A stretch of 64,000 bases of DNA from Gaiellasilicea sp963784895 (GCA_963784895.1 CAWATM010000010.1:62001-126000), one strand, 5' to 3'; numbered from the stretch's first letter, positions 51,151 through 59,477 are shown. Numbers and translations: made by a program. The notes: generated by a model from the letters alone, not told the origin.

Positions 51151-52878
51151 CTAGCGCACCTTCTCCTTGACCTGCGCCACCCACTTCAGGCTCTGGAGAT
51201 AGGCCAGCGACTTCGGTCGCCTCAGCACCTCGGCGCTCCGGAGCGCGAGCATGAACTCCTCCGGGCCGTCGAACGCGCGCAACCGCAGCGCTCCCGTGCC
51301 GACGCCCTGGAGCACGTGGGCGTCCGAGCCGGCGCCCGCGGGCAGCCCGTACTTCCGTGCGAAGCGGACGGCCTCGTCGTTGTAGCCCTCGAACAGGAGC
51401 CTGGCGTTGTACACCTCGAGCACGTCGATCTCGTGTAGGTGGCGATGGAGGGTCGCCGGGAACGGGATCGCGTGCATGCGGTCGAAGGGGTGGGGGAGGT
51501 AGACGATCCCCTCCTGCTCGCGGATCGCGGCGACCGTCTCCGCGAACGACATCCCACGCGGGATCTCCTCCTTCAGGAACAGACCGATCACCTCGCCCTG
51601 GTCGTCGGTCTTGACCTCCTCGCCGGGGATCACGATCAGCCCGCGCCCTCGCGAGCGCTCGACCGCCTCGAGTGCGCCCCCGAAGACGTTGTGGTCGGTG
51701 ACGGCGATCGCCCCGAGCCCCTCCGCCTCGGCGTGGTCGAGCAGCTCGTCGACCTCGATCGAGCAGTCGTGTGACCAGGACGTGTGCATGTGCAGGTCGG
51801 CGAGGATCCACGGCCGGTCGGCGAGCGGATCACTGTCGCGTCGGCGGGCGCGCTTGCGCCCGCCGAGACCGCTGTAGACCTGCTCGAGCTCGCGGGCAAC
51901 GGTCGCGAAGCTCTCCGCCTCGGCAGCGGCGCGTGCCTCGCGGCCCTTGCGCTCGCGCAGCTCGTCGTTCTCGGCGAGGCGCTGGAGCGCAGCGGCGGCG
52001 AGCTCAGGCTGCTCGAGCACGCCCGGCGGAACGACCAGGGCCGCACCTGCGGCGGCGGCCTCGAGGCGCAGCCGCGCGGAGCCGGTCGGCGCCGGCACGA
52101 CGACGGCTGCCTCGGCGAGCACGGCCGCGCGCGCCTCCGCCCTCCGTCCGGAGCGGACACGGACGCGGTCGCGGAGCGCGAGCGGGATTCCCGGCCGGGT
52201 CGAGAGCGGCTTCGTCCGCAGCAGCACGGCCTCCCAGCCGGGCAGCTCCCGCAGCGAGCGCAGCGCGGCGCGGGCGACCGGCAACGAGCCGGAGTGAAGC
52301 TCGATCGCAACCAGTTCCCGCTTCGTGCCGGGCCGGAAGAGGGCGGTGTCGACGCCGGGCGAGACGACTCGGTAGTCGCCCGGGAAGCGCTCCGCCGCCG
52401 CGGCCGCGCTCGTCTCGGATGAGGCGATCAGCGCATCGATCCGGGCGAGCAGCTTCTCGCGCAGCGCGCGCCGCGGCGGGTAGCCGAGCCGGTCGGGCGA
52501 GAAGAAGCTCGCGACGCCGAGCGCCTCCGAATCGCGCAGCGCCAGGTAGGAGATGCTGGGGAGGCCGGGCTCGAAGCCGTGGACGACGTCGAACCGGCCC
52601 TGCTGCAGCGCAAGCCGGAGATTCGCACGGACGCCGACAGGGACGCCGAGGCTCGAGCGCCGCGACACGGGCACCGCCGTTCCGATCGCGATCGTCTCCG
52701 CGTCGTCGCCGCGGGCGAGCGCGCGTCGCCCGGCGGCGAGGTCGGCCGGCCGGCCCGACGGAGCGAGCACGGTGACAGTGTGGCCGAGCGCCCGCAGCTC
52801 CTTCGCGATCCCGGCCACGTGCTGGTTGACGTCGTGCGGCAGCGACCACGCGAACGGGGTCACCAAGCAAATCTTCAC
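51151..52878 (-). CDS. Glycosyltransferase (GT4-type)-PHP phosphoesterase fusion
   Basis: 575 aa. Residues 1-330 form a GT4-like fold (KICLVTPFAWSLPHDVNQHV; HGFEPGLPSISYLALR; PTGSARLRLEAAAAGAALV in place of the usual E-x7-E loop). After a basic linker a PHP domain starts (ILADLHMHTSWSHDCSIEV near 354, with metal-binding HMHTSWSHD; TDHNVFGGA; YLPHPFDRMH; GAGSDAH near 525). GTG is 7 nt after TAGACT (52886-52891, minus strand). Each half is plausible alone; the fusion suggests synthesis and cleavage of a phosphosugar compound in one protein. Function inferred. Confidence 0.8.
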   Translation of the reverse strand: MKICLVTPFAWSLPHDVNQHVAGIAKELRALGHTVTVLAPSGRPADLAAGRRALARGDDAETIAIGTAVPVSRRSSLGVPVGVRANLRLALQQGRFDVVHGFEPGLPSISYLALRDSEALGVASFFSPDRLGYPPRRALREKLLARIDALIASSETSAAAAAERFPGDYRVVSPGVDTALFRPGTKRELVAIELHSGSLPVARAALRSLRELPGWEAVLLRTKPLSTRPGIPLALRDRVRVRSGRRAEARAAVLAEAAVVVPAPTGSARLRLEAAAAGAALVVPPGVLEQPELAAAALQRLAENDELRERKGREARAAAEAESFATVARELEQVYSGLGGRKRARRRDSDPLADRPWILADLHMHTSWSHDCSIEVDELLDHAEAEGLGAIAVTDHNVFGGALEAVERSRGRGLIVIPGEEVKTDDQGEVIGLFLKEEIPRGMSFAETVAAIREQEGIVYLPHPFDRMHAIPFPATLHRHLHEIDVLEVYNARLLFEGYNDEAVRFARKYGLPAGAGSDAHVLQGVGTGALRLRAFDGPEEFMLALRSAEVLRRPKSLAYLQSLKWVAQVKEKVR

Positions 52879-52929
52879 CCGACCGAGTCTAGTCCTGTCC
52901 CAGTGCCATTCGGCCGTAGAGTGCCGAGA

Positions 52930-53520
52930 ATGTCGGAGCTGCACGACGGCCGCCCCGTTGTCCACCCGAAGAGCAGGAAGGGGTGGCGGCTCTGGCTGTC
53001 CCGGAACCACGCACGGTCCACGGGCGTCTGGCTGGCGACGCACAGGAGGGAGACGGGCAAGCCGCGGGTCGAGTACGACGAGGCCGTCGAGGAGGCGCTT
53101 GCGTTCGGCTGGATCGACTCGAAGTCGATGCGGCTGGACGACGAGCGCACACTGCTGTGGCTCAGCCCGCGCAAGCCGTCGAGCGCGTGGTCGAAGTCGA
53201 ACAAGGTGCGGATCGAGCGCTTGGAGCGGCAGGGGTTGATGACCGACGCCGGTCGCGCGGCCGTCATGGCGGCGAAGCGCAGCGGCAGTTGGACTGCCCT
53301 CGACTCGGTCGAGGCGCTGGAGGAGCCGACGGAGCTCGCCGCCGCGCTGGACGCGAGTCCGGCTGCCCGCACGAACTACGACGCGTTCCCGCCCTCGTCG
53401 AAGAAAGCGATCCTCACCTGGATAGCGACTGCGAAGCGCGAGGAGACGCGGCGCAGGCGGATCGAGGAGACCGTCCGGCTCGCGGCGCAGAACCTCCGCG
53501 CGAATCAGCCGCGGCGTTAG
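52930..53520 (+). CDS. YdeI/OmpD-associated family protein
   Basis: 196 aa. Typical segments are HPKSRKGWRLWLSRNHARST, YDEAVEEALAFGWIDSKSMR, WLSPRKPSSAWSKSNKVRIE and the tail FPPSSKKAILTWIATAKREE. Family members resemble the bacteriocin-protection proteins but the mechanism is unknown. TAGAGT (52917-52922) is 7 nt before the ATG. Divergent from the glycosyltransferase-PHP gene, with 51 nt between them holding two leaderless promoters. Confidence 0.85.
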   Translation: MSELHDGRPVVHPKSRKGWRLWLSRNHARSTGVWLATHRRETGKPRVEYDEAVEEALAFGWIDSKSMRLDDERTLLWLSPRKPSSAWSKSNKVRIERLERQGLMTDAGRAAVMAAKRSGSWTALDSVEALEEPTELAAALDASPAARTNYDAFPPSSKKAILTWIATAKREETRRRRIEETVRLAAQNLRANQPRR

Positions 53521-53530
53521 AGTCGGCGCC

Positions 53531-53740
53531 ATGGCCGGCGTCACGATCACGGTGCGCGACAACGGCCCCTACCGGATCATCGGGTCGTTCCGCCTGCTCG
53601 ACGCGGACGGGAACGCCTACGAGCTGCCGGAGGGTGAGACGGTCGCCCTCTGCCGCTGCGGCCACTCGGCGACGAAGCCGTTCTGCGACAAGTCGCACCG
53701 GGAAGTCTGCTTTGCGGCGACGGAGCGGGTGGCCCGGTGA
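53531..53740 (+). CDS. CDGSH iron-sulfur domain protein
   Basis: 69 aa, a minimal mitoNEET-type 2Fe-2S protein. Ligands lie in CRCGHSATKPFCDKSH (three Cys and one His, pattern C-x-C-...-C-x3-H). The N-terminal half is a short beta segment (TVRDNGPYRIIGSFRLLDAD). The -10 box TAGAGT (53518-53523) includes the stop codon of the upstream gene, 7 nt from the ATG. It overlaps the alcohol dehydrogenase gene by 4 nt, so they are co-translated. Confidence 0.93.
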   Translation: MAGVTITVRDNGPYRIIGSFRLLDADGNAYELPEGETVALCRCGHSATKPFCDKSHREVCFAATERVAR

Positions 53741-54843
53741 AGATGCGCGCGGCGGTGCTGGAGGAGTTCGGCGCGCCGCTCGTCGTGCAGGAGCTCGAGC
53801 TCGCCGAGCCCAAGGCGGGCGAGGTCCTCGTCCGGCTCGTCGCCTGCGGCGTCTGCCACACCGACCTCTACACCGCCTCCGGGGCCGACCCGTCCGGCTA
53901 CGCGCCCACGGTGCTCGGCCACGAGGGCGCGGGCGTCGTCGAGCGCGTCGGCGACGGCGTCGACTCCGTCGGGCCCGGCGACCACGTCGTCACCCTCTTC
54001 TCGCCCCAGTGCCGCGAGTGCGTCCACTGCCGCTCCAAACGCACGAACCTGTGCCTGGCGATCCGGGAGGAGCAGGGGAAGGGTCATCTCCCCGACGGCA
54101 GCGTCAGGCTCTCCCGCGGCGGCGAGCCGGTCCGCCACTTCATGGGCACCTCGACGTTCGCCGAGTACACGGTGATGCCGGAGATCGCGCTGGCGAAGGT
54201 GAGCCCGGAGGCGCCGCTCGAGGGCGCCGCCCTCTTCGCGTGCGGCCTCTCGACCGGCCTCGGCGCGGCGATGAAGACGGCGGCGGTCGAGCCGGGCTCG
54301 ACGTGCGCCGTCTTCGGCGGTGGTCTCGTAGGACTCGGAGCCGTCGCGGGCTGTCGCCTTCAAGGAGCGGACAGGATCATCTGCGTCGACCTCTCCGAGG
54401 AGCGGCTCGAGCTGGCGACGGGCCAGGGCGCGACCGAGACGATGCTCGGCGGCTCCGACGTGGTCGAGCGGATCCTCGAGCTGACCGGCGGCTTCGGCGC
54501 CGACTACACGTTCGAGGCGACCGGCAACGTCGCCGTGATGCGGCAGGCGGTCGAGTCGGCGCGGATGGGCTGGGGCCTCTGCACCGTCGCGGGTGTCGCC
54601 GGCAAGGGGGAGACGCTGGACATCGTCCCGCGCTACCTGATCACCGGGCGCCGTGTCGCCGGCTCCTCGTTCGGCGGGATCAAGGGTCGCGACGAGGTGC
54701 CGCAGCTGATCGAGCGGTGGCTCGCGGGTGAGATCGACGTCGAGCCGTTTCTCTCGCACACGCTCACGCTCGACGAGGTGAACCGCGGCTTCGAGCTGAT
54801 GGAGGCCCAGGACGGGATCCGGAGCGTGATCCGCTTCGACTGA
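53737..54843 (+). CDS. Zinc-dependent alcohol dehydrogenase, class III/NDMA-like
   Basis: 368 aa MDR enzyme. Catalytic zinc site CGVCHTDLYTASG near 36, GHEGAGVVERVGDGVDSV, structural zinc site CRECVHCRSKRTNLC near 89, and the Rossmann motif CAVFGGGLVGLGAVAGCRLQ near 190. The pattern fits class III/mycothiol- or NDMA-dependent alcohol dehydrogenases. The substrate is unproven. The neighbouring CDGSH protein may be a redox partner. Confidence 0.87.
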   Translation: MKMRAAVLEEFGAPLVVQELELAEPKAGEVLVRLVACGVCHTDLYTASGADPSGYAPTVLGHEGAGVVERVGDGVDSVGPGDHVVTLFSPQCRECVHCRSKRTNLCLAIREEQGKGHLPDGSVRLSRGGEPVRHFMGTSTFAEYTVMPEIALAKVSPEAPLEGAALFACGLSTGLGAAMKTAAVEPGSTCAVFGGGLVGLGAVAGCRLQGADRIICVDLSEERLELATGQGATETMLGGSDVVERILELTGGFGADYTFEATGNVAVMRQAVESARMGWGLCTVAGVAGKGETLDIVPRYLITGRRVAGSSFGGIKGRDEVPQLIERWLAGEIDVEPFLSHTLTLDEVNRGFELMEAQDGIRSVIRFD

Positions 54844-54866
54844 CGGGGCTGGCATGCGTTAGCGTT

Positions 54867-54884
54867 CTCGCGACGTCTCGCGAG
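54867..54884 (+). promoter_or_regulatory. Inverted repeat CTCGCGA-CGTC-TCGCGAG before the cyclase gene
   Basis: Perfect 7-bp inverted repeat. TAGCGT (54860-54865) is the probable -10, so the transcription start lies inside the repeat; it ends 1 nt before the ribosome-binding site GAGGAGGAGCC. Suitable for an operator or a leader hairpin that hides the start. Confidence 0.5.
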
Positions 54885-54894
54885 AGGAGGAGCC

Positions 54895-55734
54895 ATGTGC
54901 TTGCCAGGCACCATCGAGACGGTTCGGGAGCGGGTCGAGAACGAGGGCCTGCCGAAGCTCGATCGCAGGGCGGCGCTGCTCGGCGCAGCCGGCGCCGCGG
55001 TCGCGGCGGCGCTTCCCGGTCGAGCTCTCGCCGCCAAGCTGCCGACGAACCGCCTGCAGGATCTCACCCACGAGTTCCGGGAGGGCTTTCCGGGGTTTCT
55101 CGGCGCCCCGTCCGTGCTCGACCGGCAGGTGACCGTGACGATCCCGGCGAACGGGTTCTACGGCCAGACCTGGACGTTCTGGGAGCACAATTGCACCCAC
55201 TTGGACGTTCCGGCCCATTTCATCACCGGAGGCCGCTTCTCCCCCGAGATGTCGCTCGACGAGCTCGTGCGCCCGCTCGTCGTCGTCGACATCTCGCGAC
55301 GTGCGGCCGCGAACGCCGACGCGGAGGTGCTCGTCTCCGATCTCGTCGGCTTCGAGCACGGCAATGGCCGGATCCCGCACGGCGCGGTCGTCGCGATGAA
55401 CTCCGGCTGGGCCGCTCGCTCCGGGAGCGTCGCCGCGTATCGCAACGTCGGCGCGGACGGGCTGCAGCACTTCCCGGGCTTCTCGAAGGCCGCCGTCGAG
55501 TGGTTGGTCGCGGAGAGGGACATCGCGGGCATCGGCGTCGACACGCTCAGTCTCGACCCGGGGCGCTCGCAGACGTTCGACGCCCACGTCGCCGTCCTGG
55601 GCGCGGACCGGTACGGGATCGAGAACCTCGCCAACCTGGACCACGTGCCGGAGCGCGGCGCGACCGTGATCGTCGGGTTGATCCCCTGGGAGCAGGGCTC
55701 GGGAGGGCCCGCCCGCGTCTTCGCCCGCTGGTGA
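54895..55734 (+). CDS. Exported cyclase/arylformamidase-family protein
   Basis: 279 aa. An N-terminal signal-like segment (KLDRRAALLGAAGAAVAAAL with twin Arg before the hydrophobic part) suggests Tat export. The metal motif HNCTHLDVPAHF is the family's HxGTHxDxPxH with Cys in place of Gly-Thr's Gly. NSGWAARSGS and GIGVDTLSLDPG follow in the usual order. Substrate unknown (the family includes kynurenine formamidase and isatin hydrolase). Confidence 0.85.
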   Translation: MCLPGTIETVRERVENEGLPKLDRRAALLGAAGAAVAAALPGRALAAKLPTNRLQDLTHEFREGFPGFLGAPSVLDRQVTVTIPANGFYGQTWTFWEHNCTHLDVPAHFITGGRFSPEMSLDELVRPLVVVDISRRAAANADAEVLVSDLVGFEHGNGRIPHGAVVAMNSGWAARSGSVAAYRNVGADGLQHFPGFSKAAVEWLVAERDIAGIGVDTLSLDPGRSQTFDAHVAVLGADRYGIENLANLDHVPERGATVIVGLIPWEQGSGGPARVFARW

Positions 55735-55740
55735 GGTTGC

Positions 55741-55774
55741 TCATGGGGCGCCGGCCTCCGCCGACGCCCCATGA
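55741..55774. terminator. Hairpin between convergent genes
   Basis: TCATGGGGCG (55741-55750) pairs with CGCCCCATGA (55765-55774); four more pairs after one mismatch enclose CTCC. It lies between the cyclase stop and the GNAT gene's stop, so it can serve both directions. No T-run. Confidence 0.6.
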
Positions 55775-55776
55775 CG

Positions 55777-56577
55777 TCACAGCGTCAGCAGCATCTCGTG
55801 CTGCGTCCAGGCCCTCGTGCCGCCGAGGGCCGCGATCGCGGCGTTGAACGGGTCGCCCTCGGGCCCGTTCAGCCACTGCAGTGACGTTGCATCCGCAGGC
55901 AAGGACTGGACGAGCTCACGCGCGGCCTCCTCGTCGGCGGCGACGCCCTGCAGGAGCGAGACGCGGTCGCCGCTGCGCCTGAAGAGGATCGCGCCCCGGT
56001 CGCTCTCGAGCGCCTCGACGCCCTCGTAGTTCGCGACCGACTCGTCCGCCCGCTGCCACGGCTCGCGCCACGTCCGCTCGCCGCCGATCCGAGCCCGTGC
56101 CTGTTCGAGCGGGACGGAGCGCACCTCGTGTTCCTGACCCACGAGCTGATCGAGCGTCCAGACCTCGACGTCGCGCACGGTCTCGAAGCCGAGCTTCTCG
56201 TAGAGCCGGATCGCCGCGACGTTCGGGGTCAGCACCTCGAGCCAGAGCTCGCGGAGGCCGCGCTCGCGGGCGACGTCGATCACCGCGCGCATCAGCGCCT
56301 CGCCGTACCCCTTGCTGCGATGCGGCACCGCGACGCCGATCCCGGCGATCCAGCCGCGGTCGCCGCGGATCGCCAGCTTGCAGATGCCGGCCGGCTCCCC
56401 CTCGACGAGAGCGACCCTGGACGCGTCGAGGTCGTCGTCGAACGTCGTCGACAGGAAGCGGAAGGCGGACTCGTCGAGCGAGAACGGCGTGTAGTAGCCC
56501 TCGTAGCCGGCGTTGAAGATCTCCGCCAGCTCGGCGTGGGAGAAGCGGGAGGCGGGCTCGAGCGCGACGGCTGCCAT
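55777..56577 (-). CDS. GNAT family acetyltransferase
   Basis: 266 aa. The acyl-CoA-binding segment GIGVAVPHRSKGYGEALMRA (pattern RxxGxG/A) and ELWLEVLTPNVAAIRLYEKLG are characteristic. The C-terminal third (RRSGDRVSLLQGVAADEEAA) is a second, degenerate GNAT-like half. A TAGGCT box stands 8 nt before the ATG. The substrate is unknown. It is the last gene of the minus-strand group with ino1. Confidence 0.85.
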   Translation of the reverse strand: MAAVALEPASRFSHAELAEIFNAGYEGYYTPFSLDESAFRFLSTTFDDDLDASRVALVEGEPAGICKLAIRGDRGWIAGIGVAVPHRSKGYGEALMRAVIDVARERGLRELWLEVLTPNVAAIRLYEKLGFETVRDVEVWTLDQLVGQEHEVRSVPLEQARARIGGERTWREPWQRADESVANYEGVEALESDRGAILFRRSGDRVSLLQGVAADEEAARELVQSLPADATSLQWLNGPEGDPFNAAIAALGGTRAWTQHEMLLTL

Positions 56578-56599
56578 CGCGCCCGAGCCTAGCCAGCCG

Positions 56600-58090
56600 T
56601 TACGTCGTGGCGGTCGCCTTCGCCTTCTTGAGCGCGTTCTGGGCGATGAACTTCTCCGTCGCCTCGTACGCCTCGTCGTCGACGATCTGCACCGGCGGCG
56701 ACTTCATCAGGTAGCTCGACGGGCCCTCGAGCGCGCCCGCGACGCCGTTGTTCAGCGCCAGCTTCGCCATCCGAACGGCGTCGATCACGATTCCGGCCGA
56801 GTTCGGCGAGTCCCAGACCTCGAGCTTCAGCTCGACGTTCAGCGGCACGTCGCCGAAGGACGAGCCCTCCATCCGGATATAGGCCCACTTGCGGTCGGTC
56901 AGCCAGGGCACGTAGTCGGACGGGCCGACGTGGACGTTGCCCTCGCCGAGGTCGTAGTCGAGCATCGAGGTGACCGCGTTCGTCTTCGAGATCTTCTTCG
57001 ACTCGAGCCGGTCGCGCTCGAGCATGTTCAGGAAGTCGGAGTTGCCGCCGACGTTCAGCTGCATCGTCTTGTCGAGCTTGACGCCGCGCTCGCGGAAGAG
57101 GCTCGTCAGGACGCGGTGGGTGATCGTGGCCCCGACCTGCGACTTGATGTCGTCGCCGATGATCGGCAGTCCCTTCTCCTCGAACCGCTTCTGCCAGTAG
57201 TTCTCGCGGGCGATGAAGACCGGCATGCAGTTGACGAGGGCGACACCCGCCTCGAGGCACTGCTCGGCGTACCACTTCGCGGCGGCCTCGGAGCCGACCG
57301 GCAGGTAGCTGACGACGACGTCGGTCTGCGTCTCGCGGAGGATGCCGACGATGTCGTCGGTCTCGCCGGGCGCCTTCGTCACGACCTCGGAGAGGTACTT
57401 GCCGATCCCGTCGTGCGTCATGCCGCGGTTGACCGTGATCCCGGTCTTCGGCACGTCGGCGAACTTGATCGTGTCGTTCGGGTGCGCCCACATCGCGTCG
57501 GCGAGGTCCTTGCCGACCTTGTCGGCGGTGACGTCGAAGGCGGCCGTGAACTCGATGTCGGAGACGTGGTAGCCGCCGAGGTTGACGTGCATCAGGCCGG
57601 GGACGAACTTGTCGTCCGGCGCGTCCCGGTAGTACTGCACGCCCTGGAGCAGCGAGTTGGCGCAGTTGCCGACGCCGACGATGGCGACGCGGACCTTGTC
57701 CTGCGAGCGGACCTTGCCGTTCGTGGTGCCGTTGGTGGAAGCCATGGCGTCCTTTCGATTGCTGGTGAAGGGGATCTCGAGCGCGTCCGAAAGCGTCGAG
57801 AGCACGAGGTCGTTGACGTTCTGCTTGCGCCGCTTCGCGCTTGCCTTGAGCTCCCGGCGGAGCTCGGTCGGCATGCGGAGGACGACGGCGCCGGCGGCGC
57901 CGGGGATCGCCTTCCGGCGGCGGCCGCTGGGCACGAACGTGACGCCGAACCGCTCCGAGAGGAGGGCGACGGCGACGTCGTTCAGGTTCGACCCGCTGCG
58001 GGCGACCTCGCGGACGAGCGCGCGCTTCAGCGAGGGGGGCATCCGGACCAGAACGCTCGTCCGAGCATTGAGAGAAGTGCTAGCAGACAA
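56600..58090 (-). CDS. ino1: Inositol-3-phosphate synthase with N-terminal tandem ribbon-helix-helix domain
   Basis: One uninterrupted frame of 496 codons. Residues 1-105 hold two ribbon-helix-helix-like units (VLVRMPPSLKRALVREVARS and VVLRMPTELRRELKASAKRR, each ending in NLNDVAVALLSERF- or NVNDLVLSTLSDALE-type helices). From Met116 (57745) the sequence is actinobacterial Ino1: VRVAIVGVGNCANSLLQGVQ (NAD site), VSYLPVGSEAAAKWYAEQCL, QLNVGGNSDFLNMLERDRLE and SPNSAGIVIDAVRMAKLALN. Ino1 converts glucose 6-phosphate to inositol 3-phosphate. Met116 has its own AAAGGA 5 nt upstream, so two products are possible: fusion and plain Ino1. The start of the long form (TTG 58090, or ATG 58042) is uncertain. 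Confidence 0.9.
   Translation of the reverse strand: MSASTSLNARTSVLVRMPPSLKRALVREVARSGSNLNDVAVALLSERFGVTFVPSGRRRKAIPGAAGAVVLRMPTELRRELKASAKRRKQNVNDLVLSTLSDALEIPFTSNRKDAMASTNGTTNGKVRSQDKVRVAIVGVGNCANSLLQGVQYYRDAPDDKFVPGLMHVNLGGYHVSDIEFTAAFDVTADKVGKDLADAMWAHPNDTIKFADVPKTGITVNRGMTHDGIGKYLSEVVTKAPGETDDIVGILRETQTDVVVSYLPVGSEAAAKWYAEQCLEAGVALVNCMPVFIARENYWQKRFEEKGLPIIGDDIKSQVGATITHRVLTSLFRERGVKLDKTMQLNVGGNSDFLNMLERDRLESKKISKTNAVTSMLDYDLGEGNVHVGPSDYVPWLTDRKWAYIRMEGSSFGDVPLNVELKLEVWDSPNSAGIVIDAVRMAKLALNNGVAGALEGPSSYLMKSPPVQIVDDEAYEATEKFIAQNALKKAKATATT
57746..57756 (-). promoter_or_regulatory. Internal ribosome-binding site for Ino1
   Basis: AAAGGA followed by CGCC and ATG (57745) on the minus strand. 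It allows Ino1 alone to be made from the middle of the long frame. Confidence 0.65.
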
Positions 58091-58108
58091 ACTGCTAGCA
58101 CTTTAGCA
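58076..58108. promoter_or_regulatory. Palindrome AGTGCTAGCA-N7-TGCTAGCACT at the RHH-ino1 promoter
   Basis: Perfect 10-bp inverted repeat (58076-58085 and 58093-58102). TAGCA occurs at 58081, 58096 and 58104 in the same orientation. The TAAAGT -10 of the leftward promoter is 58100-58105 (minus strand), and the TTG start of the fusion frame (58090) lies in the spacer. Ideal as the site of the encoded RHH domain. Confidence 0.7.
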
Positions 58109-58113
58109 GCCTG

Positions 58114-58728
58114 TCAGGAGAGACGTGCGCGCAACTCGCGGCGGACGTGGAGAATCCGCTGCAGGACGGTGATCCACGCGGTCGCGGCGAGCACCCCGAT
58201 CGCCCAGGGCAGCACGCCCCAGGGTGCGAGCGCGAGGCCGATCGCGATCACGGTCACCCGCTCCGCCCGCGAGCCGATGCCGACGTCCCCTTTGATCCCG
58301 AGGCCCTCGGCCTTCGCACGGGCGTAGGGGACGAGAAAGGAGCCGCCGATCGCTGCGACGGCGAGCGCGAGCGCAAGCTCCTTGCCGTCGCGCATGAAGA
58401 CGAGCGCGATCGCGCCGAGCATCAGCCCCTCGCCGACACGGTCGAGCGTCGAGTCGAGGAAGCCGCCGAAGGGCGTCTGCTTGCCCCCTGCCCGCGCCAG
58501 GGCGCCGTCCAGGATGTCGAGGATCGAGCCGACGACGAAGGCGAGACCGCCCAAGAAGTAGAACCAGTCGCTGCGGTACTCGAAGTAGACGAGCACGGCA
58601 CCGGCTGCGCAGAGCGTCACGCCCGCCGCGGTGAGCATGTTCGGCGTCACGCGCGTGCGCGCGAGGCCGGTCATCGACCGCGACGCGATCGCCCTCGCGC
58701 CGCCGGTGTAGGCCTCCTTCAGGCTCAT
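58114..58728 (-). CDS. pgsA: Phosphatidylinositol-phosphate synthase, CDP-alcohol phosphatidyltransferase
   Basis: 204 aa membrane enzyme. The family motif D-x2-DG-x2-AR-x8-G-x3-D-x3-D is complete in ILDILDGALARAGGKQTPFG followed by GFLDSTLDR. Six membrane helices. With Ino1 next door the acceptor is probably inositol 3-phosphate, as in mycobacterial PIP synthase (PgsA1). RAKAEGLGIKGDVGIGSRAE fits this subgroup. ATG overlaps the PAP2 stop by 4 nt. Confidence 0.9.
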   Translation of the reverse strand: MSLKEAYTGGARAIASRSMTGLARTRVTPNMLTAAGVTLCAAGAVLVYFEYRSDWFYFLGGLAFVVGSILDILDGALARAGGKQTPFGGFLDSTLDRVGEGLMLGAIALVFMRDGKELALALAVAAIGGSFLVPYARAKAEGLGIKGDVGIGSRAERVTVIAIGLALAPWGVLPWAIGVLAATAWITVLQRILHVRRELRARLS

Positions 58729-59477
58729 GCCTGGGTGGTGGTGGCGCGAAGCAGCCGCCACGGCCGGTACACGACCGCGGCGGCGACGCCGGCGACGAGC
58801 ACGCCCGCGGCGACGTCGAGCCAGAAGTGGTTGCCGGTCGCCATCACCGCGAACCACACCCACGGCGCCCAGGCGAGCCAGAGCGCCTTTGCCCACCACC
58901 GCCGCACGACCGTCGCCATCACAACGCTGACGATCAGCGCGTCGAGCGCGTGCAGGCTCGGCATCGCCGCGTACGGGTTCGACGAGAAGGCGACGAAGGT
59001 GGACGAGTGGTTCACGGTCGAGTGCGCCGCGAGCGTGTCGGTGAAGCCCGCCTCCGGGAACATCCGCGGCGGCGCCGTCGGCAACAGGATGTAGCCGACG
59101 AGCCCGATCAGGTTGCCGACGATCAGCATGTTGCGGAAGCCGTAGAAGCGCTCGTGCGCCTTGAAGTAGACCCACGTCAGCGCGATCCCGACGACCGCGA
59201 ACTGGGAGAGCCAGTAGGTGACGGACGTCGCCTGAATCAGGAAACCGGAGCTCTCGACCGCGTGCTGCAACGTCAGCTCGACCATCGAGCCGAGGCTGCG
59301 CTGGAAGTCGATGATCCACTCCCCGTTCGCGAACGCGGCCGCGACGCCGCCGCGGTCGGCGACCCCCCGCGCCAGCTGGTAGGCGAAGTAGAAGCCGATC
59401 CAGAACGCGAACTGGAGCGCGAGGTGCGCCCAGCCCCGCGGGAGCCGGCCGGCCGAGGCTTGGGAGTAGGCTGTCAC
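58725..59477 (-). CDS. PAP2-superfamily inositolphosphotransferase/phosphatase
   Basis: 250 aa, six membrane helices. Catalytic C2 motif NPYAAMPSLHALDALIVS (PSLH) and C3 GNHFWLDVAAGVLVAGV. This arrangement matches the Ipc-synthase-like PF14378 group. Co-translated with pgsA (ATGA). The pairing suggests that it removes the phosphate of PIP or transfers a phosphoinositol head. GTG start 10 nt after TAGAAT. Confidence 0.83.
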   Translation of the reverse strand: MTAYSQASAGRLPRGWAHLALQFAFWIGFYFAYQLARGVADRGGVAAAFANGEWIIDFQRSLGSMVELTLQHAVESSGFLIQATSVTYWLSQFAVVGIALTWVYFKAHERFYGFRNMLIVGNLIGLVGYILLPTAPPRMFPEAGFTDTLAAHSTVNHSSTFVAFSSNPYAAMPSLHALDALIVSVVMATVVRRWWAKALWLAWAPWVWFAVMATGNHFWLDVAAGVLVAGVAAAVVYRPWRLLRATTTQA

